From assembly GCA_946536145.1 (NCBI GenBank), contig CAMNEA010000014.1, positions 1 through 49,497 of the forward strand: a stretch of DNA of 49,497 nt, in the 5' to 3' direction. Positions 43,799 through 49,497 of this stretch are shown here, piece after piece. Made by a program: the position numbers and the translations under genes. Position 1 is the first letter of the stretch. Each line of letters opens with the position of its first letter. Under the pieces are notes generated by a model, which was not told the origin of the DNA, ran no database searches, and saw only the letters and a list, made by a program, of their open reading frames with translations. The stretch is from an uncultured Butyrivibrio sp. (GTDB lineage: Bacteria; Bacillota; Clostridia; Lachnospirales; Lachnospiraceae).

Positions 43799-44746
43799 AT
43801 GCCCGGAATAAGTGATATTGCACAAAAGGCAGGGGTATCTCTGTCGACGGTATCAAACGTTCTCAATAACAGAAAAAATGTAGGGGCACAGACAAGGGAG
43901 AGAGTCCTTAAGGCTGCCAGAGATATCGGCTATGTTCACAAGCAGTCTCAGACAGATAAGAGGCGCAAGACGATAATAGTCAATTTCAGCGACTATGACA
44001 CACTCTTTTATCTGGATATCCTCCACGGGATCAGCGATTACCTCCAGAAAAAGAACTATCGCATCCTCGTCTGCACAGGGGACGATCTTGTACACTATTC
44101 AGACCCTGAGGAGGTAGGCGGCGTCATCATCATTGATTCCCATACCGATGACAGCAACATAATAGCTGTCGCAGATAAGGGAGTTCCCGTGGTTACGCTT
44201 GACAGAGAACTTCCCCATGGCCTTGTAAAGAGTATGCTCGTCAGCAACTATGAGGGTGAGAGGCAGCTCATAGAGAAGCTCATCGACAAGGGATATGACT
44301 CATTTGCCTTCCTGAAGGGACCTGATACCGAGGACAGCAAGGAGAGATACAGAGCTTTCAGGGATGTGCTCAGGGAAAACGGGATACCCTTTAGCAGGAA
44401 CGATCTGTATGAGGGCGACTGGAGAGAAAAGAGCGGATCTCAGACCGCCAGACTTATTATGCTCCAGCAGAGAATGCCAAGAGTTCTTGTGTGCGCCAAT
44501 GACATGATGGCCATAGGCGCTATCAGGAAGTTTCAGGAAAACGGCATCAAGGTGCCGGAAGATATTGCCGTCTGCGGTTTTGATGACATCATAATCTCGA
44601 GGTATCTGGGACTTACAACAGTGAGCGTTCCCGACTATGAGAGAGGATTTCTTGCCAGTCAGATGCTGATTGACATAATCGATGGGAACGGCGATTTTGA
44701 GACATCCAATATAGGTGCCAGAGTGAAGTGGAGGAAGACTACATAA
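43799..44746 (+). CDS. LacI-family transcriptional regulator
   Basis: A 315-residue regulator: N-terminal helix-turn-helix (about 3-25; ISDIAQKAGVSLSTVSNVLNN), the hinge helix region (about 45-60), and a periplasmic-binding-protein-like sugar domain with VPVVTLDRE, FLKGPDTEDSKERYRAF, ANDMMAIGAIRKFQENGIKVPEDIAVCGFDD and the C-terminal LTTVSVPDYERG. The ribosome site GGAG lies 8 bases before ATG. It stands between the amylosucrase-family gene (divergent) and the binding-protein/GH65/pgmB genes, so it probably controls one or both in response to an alpha-glucoside. Confidence 0.95.
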   Translation: MPGISDIAQKAGVSLSTVSNVLNNRKNVGAQTRERVLKAARDIGYVHKQSQTDKRRKTIIVNFSDYDTLFYLDILHGISDYLQKKNYRILVCTGDDLVHYSDPEEVGGVIIIDSHTDDSNIIAVADKGVPVVTLDRELPHGLVKSMLVSNYEGERQLIEKLIDKGYDSFAFLKGPDTEDSKERYRAFRDVLRENGIPFSRNDLYEGDWREKSGSQTARLIMLQQRMPRVLVCANDMMAIGAIRKFQENGIKVPEDIAVCGFDDIIISRYLGLTTVSVPDYERGFLASQMLIDIIDGNGDFETSNIGARVKWRKTT

Positions 44747-44784
44747 ACAGGGAAAACTACCGGTTTTTGGTCTAATCTGTAAGA

Positions 44785-44858
44785 GTTTAGTAAAATATTT
44801 TACAGATTTTACTAAAAGCATCAAATATTTTAGTAAAATAATTGTTTATTTAGTAAAA
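44785..44858 (+). promoter_or_regulatory. Phased array of four TTTTASTAAAA palindromes
   Basis: Near-identical 11-mers at 44785-44795, 44807-44817, 44828-44838 and 44848-44858, with centres 22, 21 and 20 bp apart (two helical turns each), so all face the same side of the DNA. A fifth, degenerate copy (GTTCAGTAAAG, 44945-44955) lies in the promoter spacer of the next gene. An additional 9-bp inverted repeat, AATCTGTAA/TTACAGATT, spans the first copy (44774-44808). Confidence 0.7.
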
Positions 44859-44859
44859 G

Positions 44860-44905
44860 AGCGTTTGTATTATGTGCAAATAGTGTGCATAACAAACGCT
44901 TTTTT
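44860..44905 (+). terminator. Probable terminator of the LacI gene
   Basis: AGCGTTTGT (44860-44868) pairs with ACAAACGCT (44892-44900), with a 23-base loop and six T after it. The half-sites also resemble operator halves (AAACGCT). Confidence 0.5.
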
Positions 44906-44935
44906 GTATGTATGTAACAAATAAAATTTCTACTG

Positions 44936-44965
44936 TTGCACAAAGTTCAGTAAAGCAAATATGAT
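44936..44965 (+). promoter_or_regulatory. Promoter of the binding-protein/GH65/pgmB operon
   Basis: TTGCAC (44936-44941), 18-bp spacer, TATGAT (44960-44965). A degenerate TTCAGTAAA site sits inside the spacer. Confidence 0.65.
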
Positions 44966-44983
44966 TTAATCACAACAAAGAGC

Positions 44984-45003
44984 GCCGGATATCAAGATCC
45001 GGC
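44984..45003 (+). other. Leader hairpin before the binding-protein gene
   Basis: GCCGGAT-ATCAAG-ATCCGGC in the 5' untranslated region, 10 bases before the Shine-Dalgarno sequence CGGAGG. It probably stabilises the message. Confidence 0.55.
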
Positions 45004-45025
45004 AGAACAAAACGGAGGATTACAA

Positions 45026-46393
45026 ATGAAAAAGAAAGCACTTGCAACTATACTGGCAGCTGCAACAGCACTTTCAACAGTGCTGGTAGGATGCGGAGAG
45101 ACAGCACCTGCTGAGTCTACATCTACCACAGAGACAGCTACAACAGATTCACAGACAACAGAGAAGCCCGCAGAGCCTGCTGCTGCAGCTTCAGGAGACG
45201 GCGCAACAATCCGTCTGGTAAACAACAAGGCTGAGATCGATGAGGGACTTCACAAACTCGCAGCAGCTTATAAGGACAAGACCGGCGTTACAGTTGAGAT
45301 CGACACCATCGGCGGCGGACAGGATACACAGGCTATTCTGAAGCAGTACTATCAGGCAGCCAACATGCCTGACATCTTCATCTTTGAGGGTGATACACAG
45401 TATGAGACATGGAAGGACGAGCTCGTAGACCTCTCTGATGAGGCATGGGTAAACGACACCGAGGCTGAGTATGTAAACGGCGGCAAGGTTTACGGATTCC
45501 CTACAACCACAGAGGCAATCGGACTTGCATACAACGCATCTATTCTTGAGAAGGCAGGCATCGATCCCAAGTCGATCACAGGACCTGAGAGCATGAGAGC
45601 AGCATTTGAGAAGATCGACTCAATGAAGGATGAGCTTGGACTTACAGCAGTTATCGGCTACTACACAGAGGCAGCCAACCTTTGGTGGACAGCAGGCCAG
45701 CACCTTCTTGGAACATATCTCGATGTAGGTCTTGCAAGAGATGACACAACGTACATCGATATGATCAACGACGGTGGAAAGTTTGATCCCGACCGTGTTA
45801 AGGCATGGGCTGAGATGGTAGCCCTTTTCAACGAGTACACAGATCCCAACGGTGTATCAGGAACTTATGATGATCAGGTTGGCGGATTTGCATCAGGCAA
45901 ATATGCATTTGTATCACAGGGTTCATGGATCGGTGCTGTTCTTACAGGACAGGATGCTCAGATGTACGCAGATGCAGGCAACTTCAAGGTTGGTATGATC
46001 CCTTACGCATTCATCGAGGGCCAGGACACAATCCAGACCAATTCACCTAACTGGTGGGGACTTTACAACGGCGGCAACGTAGACGCTGCTAAGGCATTCA
46101 TCCAGTGGTGCTCAGAGAACGACGGCGGACAGGAGATCCTTGCTAAAGATTGCGGATGCATCTCTCCTTTCAAGTCATCAACATTTATGCCTGATGATCC
46201 ATTCGCAGACACAATCGCTGAGTACACAGCAGCCGGCAAGACAAGCGCATGGCACTGGCAGGGATGGAAGGACGGACTTGCACAGAATGTATCATGTGTA
46301 ATCTTCCAGGATTTTGCTAAGGGTTCTATCAAGACAACTGATGAGTTTGTTAATACACTGACAAAGGCAGTAGAGACATATTATGCACAGTAA
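45026..46393 (+). CDS. Sugar-binding lipoprotein (CUT1-type) coupled to a GH65 phosphorylase
   Basis: A 455-residue extracellular solute-binding protein with lipoprotein signal (lipobox VLVGC, cysteine 23), an Ala/Thr/Glu-rich linker to about residue 57, and a ligand domain very like that of 13268-14566: AGIDPKSITGP, LGLTAVIGYYTE, ASGKYAFVSQGSWIGAVL, AGKTSAWHWQGW. The shared aromatic sites suggest the same or a related sugar. No permease genes follow; the GH65 gene starts inside its last codons. Codon use is highly biased, as for abundant proteins. CGGAGG precedes ATG. The expected ligand is an alpha-glucobiose. Confidence 0.93.
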   Translation: MKKKALATILAAATALSTVLVGCGETAPAESTSTTETATTDSQTTEKPAEPAAAASGDGATIRLVNNKAEIDEGLHKLAAAYKDKTGVTVEIDTIGGGQDTQAILKQYYQAANMPDIFIFEGDTQYETWKDELVDLSDEAWVNDTEAEYVNGGKVYGFPTTTEAIGLAYNASILEKAGIDPKSITGPESMRAAFEKIDSMKDELGLTAVIGYYTEAANLWWTAGQHLLGTYLDVGLARDDTTYIDMINDGGKFDPDRVKAWAEMVALFNEYTDPNGVSGTYDDQVGGFASGKYAFVSQGSWIGAVLTGQDAQMYADAGNFKVGMIPYAFIEGQDTIQTNSPNWWGLYNGGNVDAAKAFIQWCSENDGGQEILAKDCGCISPFKSSTFMPDDPFADTIAEYTAAGKTSAWHWQGWKDGLAQNVSCVIFQDFAKGSIKTTDEFVNTLTKAVETYYAQ

Positions 46394-48704
46394 TCGAATC
46401 ATTATTCGAGATGAACAATTTGATAAAGATATCTTAAGGCTGAATGAGACACTTTTTTGCAATGCCAATGGATACATAGGAGTTAGGGGCACCCTTGAAG
46501 AAGGGGTGCCCGCTCCATTTAACACCATGAGGGGTATGTATCTGGGCGGTGTCTATGAGATCATTCCGATGAAGCAAGCAGAGAGCCTGTGCAATCTCAT
46601 AGAAAAAAAGCAGACCATGCTCAACGTGGCCGATACCCAGACAATCTATATGTCTGTTGAAGGCGAGGAATTTGGTCTGGATAAGGGAACTCTTTTGTCT
46701 GACAAAAGGATCCTCAACATGGAAGAGGGCTTTACAAAAAGAGAGATCACCTGGAAGAACAGCCGCGGCAATACTGTTGATATCAGCATTAAGAGAATGG
46801 CCCACTATAGCTGCCCCAATCTCTTTACCATAGAGTACAGCGTGGAGGCAGTTGATTTCGACGGCAGCATCACTTTTGACTCAAGGCACATAGCCGATGT
46901 CAAAAATTACTCAAATCCCGACGACCCAAGGCTTGCTGCTGAGAGCGAGGCATACCTTACCGTTGACAGATGCGAGATAAAGGATGGATCATCACTTACC
47001 GTATCGTCAACTCAGGTCAGCAAACTCTCGATCGCGTCTGCTGTCGGACACAGACTCTGCATAGAGCAGGACGGAAGGATCATTGAAGAGGACATACCTT
47101 TTGCTCTCGAGAAGAAGGAAGGTACCTCGGTATCCGCCAAGGCTGCTGTGAGGCTCGATAAGGGCGACAGAGTCGTACTTACCAAATATACGGTTTTTGC
47201 TGATTCCCTGCGCGTTGATGATCCGGCAGACACAGCTTCTTCTCTTTTAAAAGAGCTGATGACAAAAGAACTGTCAGGACTCTATGCTGCACAGAAAGAC
47301 ATTCTGACAAAATTCTGGGCAGATGCGGGAATGGAGATAGAGGGAGACGATGAGCTTGAGCTTGCGATGAGTTTCAACATGTATCAGCTCTTTTCCTCAT
47401 CACCAAGGGCAGACCGCATGAGTATGGCTGCAAAGGGACTTTCGGGTGAGGGCTACGAAGGACACTACTTCTGGGATACCGAGATGTACGCGCTTCCATT
47501 CTTTATCCTTACAGACACCCGGCAGGCCAAAAAGATTCTGTCATTCCGCTATGAGACTTTAAAGGAAGCCAAGGAAAACGCGCTTCTGCTTGGCCACAGG
47601 AAGGGTGCGCTTTACCCATGGAGGACCATAACCGGTGTAGAGTGCTCGGGATATTTCCCAAGCGGCACCGCTGCATACCACATAAACGGAGCTATTTCCA
47701 ACGCAATCGTTTCATATTACCTCGCAACGGGTGATGAAGAATACATCCTCAGAGAGGGCGAGGAGATCCTGATTGAGACAGCGCGCCTCTGGCTGGATGC
47801 AGGCAACTACGACAGGAGCGGCAAATTCGTCATCAATGAGGTAACAGGTCCCGATGAGTACACCTGCATGATCGACAACAATTTCTACACCAATGCATGC
47901 GCTGCACACGGTATGAGATGGGCAGTAAAGCTGATGAGAGAGCTTGCGGGGCGAGTAGAGATGGCGGAGCTTAAGGAAAGACTTGGAGTTACTGACGCTG
48001 AGCTCTCTGAGATCGAGGAGGCTTCTCTTAAGATGTATCTTCCTTATGATGAAGAGCTTGGAATAAGTCCTCAGGACGACTCCTTCCTGCAAAAGCCTGT
48101 GTGGGATCTTGAGAACACTCCCAAGGAGGAGTTCCCGCTTCTTCTTCACTATCATCCTCTGCATCTGTACAGGTATCAGGTGTGCAAACAGGCAGATACT
48201 GTCCTTGCTCACTTCCTTTTCCCTGAGACAGCAGACAAGGAGACCATGGAGAAGAGCTTCAGGTACTACGAGAAGATAACCACTCACGACTCATCACTTT
48301 CAACCTGTGTATTCTCGATGCAGGCATCAAGGCTCGGACTCTTTGACGAGGCAGAAAAGTACTTTGGAGATTCTGCCAAGCTTGATCTCTACAACCTCCA
48401 CAAGAACACGGGAGACGGAGTTCATACGGCCAACATGGGCGGAGCATATATGGCAATCGTCTATGGCTTTGCCGGGATAAGAATAAACGAGGACGGAATC
48501 TCGATCGACCCGTTTGTTCCCCACAATTTAAAGGGCTACAGCTTCAGCTTTATCTACAGGGGCAGACACATAAGGCTCTGCGTAAGAGACGATCTTATGA
48601 CTGTGCAGCTGATCGACGGTGATGGATTTGAGTTTACCCATCGCGGCGCAAAGTGCACACTAGCTGAAAAAGGAGAAAAAAGAGAATGGACTTTAAAGCA
48701 GTAA
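46383..48704 (+). CDS. GH65 disaccharide phosphorylase (maltose/kojibiose/nigerose/trehalose type)
   Basis: A 773-residue enzyme, normal size for GH65. It starts RDEQFDKD-LRLNETLFCNANGYIGVRG, then an N-terminal beta-sandwich (about 1-270), an (alpha/alpha)6 barrel with GHYFWDTEMYALPFF and the catalytic acid E492 in GPDEYT, and a C-terminal beta layer. It cleaves an alpha-glucoside with phosphate to beta-glucose 1-phosphate and glucose; the next gene then makes glucose 6-phosphate. Linkage specificity cannot be read from these motifs. ATG 46383 lies 11 bases inside the binding-protein gene and has only a weak site, so translation should be coupled. Confidence 0.93.
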   Translation: MHSNRIIIRDEQFDKDILRLNETLFCNANGYIGVRGTLEEGVPAPFNTMRGMYLGGVYEIIPMKQAESLCNLIEKKQTMLNVADTQTIYMSVEGEEFGLDKGTLLSDKRILNMEEGFTKREITWKNSRGNTVDISIKRMAHYSCPNLFTIEYSVEAVDFDGSITFDSRHIADVKNYSNPDDPRLAAESEAYLTVDRCEIKDGSSLTVSSTQVSKLSIASAVGHRLCIEQDGRIIEEDIPFALEKKEGTSVSAKAAVRLDKGDRVVLTKYTVFADSLRVDDPADTASSLLKELMTKELSGLYAAQKDILTKFWADAGMEIEGDDELELAMSFNMYQLFSSSPRADRMSMAAKGLSGEGYEGHYFWDTEMYALPFFILTDTRQAKKILSFRYETLKEAKENALLLGHRKGALYPWRTITGVECSGYFPSGTAAYHINGAISNAIVSYYLATGDEEYILREGEEILIETARLWLDAGNYDRSGKFVINEVTGPDEYTCMIDNNFYTNACAAHGMRWAVKLMRELAGRVEMAELKERLGVTDAELSEIEEASLKMYLPYDEELGISPQDDSFLQKPVWDLENTPKEEFPLLLHYHPLHLYRYQVCKQADTVLAHFLFPETADKETMEKSFRYYEKITTHDSSLSTCVFSMQASRLGLFDEAEKYFGDSAKLDLYNLHKNTGDGVHTANMGGAYMAIVYGFAGIRINEDGISIDPFVPHNLKGYSFSFIYRGRHIRLCVRDDLMTVQLIDGDGFEFTHRGAKCTLAEKGEKREWTLKQ

Positions 48705-49321
48705 TTTTTGACCTGGACGGAGTGCTGGTTTTTACCGATAAATATCACTACCTCGCATGGAAAGAGATAGCTGGGGAACTGGGCATCGACTTTACTGAGA
48801 AGGACAATGACAGACTAAGAGGTGTAAGCAGGGCAGAGAGCCTTGAGATCATTCTTGAGAAATATGAAGGAGAGCCTCTTGACGATGCCAAAAAGGCAGA
48901 TCTTCTTGAGAGGAAGAACAATATTTACAGGGAGTACCTCGGAGAGATGTCACCTTCCGATGTGACCGGAGATGTCCGCGATACGCTTAAGAAACTTAAG
49001 GAAAACGGTATTAAGCTGGCTGTTGGCTCATCCAGCAAGAACACTGCTTTTATTCTTGAAAAGACAGATCTTACCGATGCTTTTGACGCTGTGGCAGACG
49101 GAACGATGATCGTAAGAAGTAAGCCCGATCCGGAAGTGTTCCTCAAGGCAGCAGAGCTTATTGACATGTCTCCTTCGGACTGTCTGGTAATTGAGGATGC
49201 CGACGCCGGTGTTGAGGCAGCCATTGCTGCAGGAATGCACAGCGCAGCTATCGGAGCCGCAAGAAATTCTCACAAGGCAGAAGCAGAGATAGAGAGCGTT
49301 GCGGATATTTTAAATCTATGA
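48686..49321 (+). CDS. pgmB: Beta-phosphoglucomutase
   Basis: A 211-residue HAD-superfamily enzyme: nucleophile D9 and acid/base D11 in FDLDGVL, cap-domain motif LRGVSRAESLEII, motif II VGSSSKNT, motif III lysine KPDPEVFLKAAE, and the metal ligands in VIEDADAGVEAA. The VSR cap and the absence of other substrate motifs fit beta-phosphoglucomutase, which turns beta-glucose 1-phosphate into glucose 6-phosphate. It overlaps the GH65 gene by 19 bases and has AAGGAG 11 bases before ATG. The two enzymes form a complete phosphorolytic route. Confidence 0.95.
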   Translation: MDFKAVIFDLDGVLVFTDKYHYLAWKEIAGELGIDFTEKDNDRLRGVSRAESLEIILEKYEGEPLDDAKKADLLERKNNIYREYLGEMSPSDVTGDVRDTLKKLKENGIKLAVGSSSKNTAFILEKTDLTDAFDAVADGTMIVRSKPDPEVFLKAAELIDMSPSDCLVIEDADAGVEAAIAAGMHSAAIGAARNSHKAEAEIESVADILNL

Positions 49322-49364
49322 TGGAGCTTCATCCTGAGAAGTAAATATGAGTTGTATATAGGAG

Positions 49365-49396
49365 GCGCGGTACCGACTTTGGTTCCGCGTCTTTTT
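49365..49396 (+). terminator. Terminator after pgmB
   Basis: GCGCGGTACC (49365-49374) pairs with GGTTCCGCGT (49381-49390) with two mismatches, followed by TTTTT. The remaining 100 bases of the window show no gene. Confidence 0.8.
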
Positions 49397-49497
49397 CGTG
49401 CGTCTGGTGACGCTATATTTGCTCTGATATGTATTTTTGTATGTAATTCTGGAATTATGTAAATAGGTCGTTTTGATCCGAGGCCCGCGAAGGACCG

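Overview
This window looks like a chromosomal segment of an anaerobic, probably motile Firmicute of the family Lachnospiraceae; Butyrivibrio or a close relative is my best guess. The reasons are strong AGGAGG-type ribosome binding sites, a groESL operon under a CIRCE operator, a SigD-like (flagellar sigma) promoter, a GGGtGRT-family protein, CUT1 sugar transporters without their own ATPase, and many c-di-GMP and chemotaxis proteins. The genus is inference. I see no rRNA, tRNA, CRISPR array, phage or intact transposase gene.

Layout. 1-5.3 kb: the end of a GGGtGRT-family gene, a diguanylate cyclase on the minus strand, an NfeD/SPFH membrane-protein pair with a metallophosphatase, and a small Ser/Thr-rich protein. 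5.4-9.6 kb: a membrane-bound SpoIIE-type PP2C phosphatase, groES-groEL, and then a 142-bp nested inverted-repeat element followed by what looks like the tail of a lost PTS gene. 9.6-17.3 kb: an MFS transporter, a GH13 alpha-glucosidase, a tandem/inverted 31-bp repeat cluster, two tiny minus-strand genes, a sugar-binding lipoprotein next to a chemoreceptor, and an EamA transporter. 17.4-24.2 kb: an AraC-type regulator divergent from an alpha-galactoside operon (binding protein, two permeases, GH36 alpha-galactosidase, and a possible 50-residue protein). 24.2-32.4 kb: a phosphodiester-glycosidase-family protein, a membrane protein that runs into a damaged thioredoxin, a UvrD-type helicase, a transglutaminase-like membrane protein, a gene remnant, and a large lipoprotein. 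32.5-35.7 kb: an ABC-F ATPase, an M42 peptidase, and a gene for a 78-residue protein with a double-glycine leader. 35.9-41.6 kb: a hybrid histidine kinase, a sugar-binding lipoprotein and a diguanylate cyclase. 41.7-49.3 kb: an amylosucrase-family enzyme divergent from a LacI regulator, then a sugar-binding lipoprotein, a GH65 phosphorylase and beta-phosphoglucomutase.

The genes suggest an organism that uses alpha-linked oligosaccharides: raffinose-type sugars through GH36, isomalto-type sugars through GH13, sucrose through the amylosucrase-family enzyme, and alpha-glucobioses through GH65 plus beta-phosphoglucomutase. It links the presence of sugars to behaviour. Two of the four sugar-binding lipoproteins sit beside sensors (a chemoreceptor; a hybrid kinase plus diguanylate cyclase) instead of permeases. 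The MCP-linked binding protein is a close paralog of the one fused by overlap to the GH65 gene, so sensing and catabolism may recognise the same ligand.

The most unusual signals are: (i) a double-glycine-leader protein with an SH3/KOW-like body, two exact 12-bp repeats just downstream of its promoter, and a promoter nearly identical to the one before the tiny-gene pair 22 kb away; (ii) a helically phased array of TTTTASTAAAA palindromes upstream of the GH65 locus; (iii) the binding-protein/sensor pairs; (iv) several structured repeat elements.
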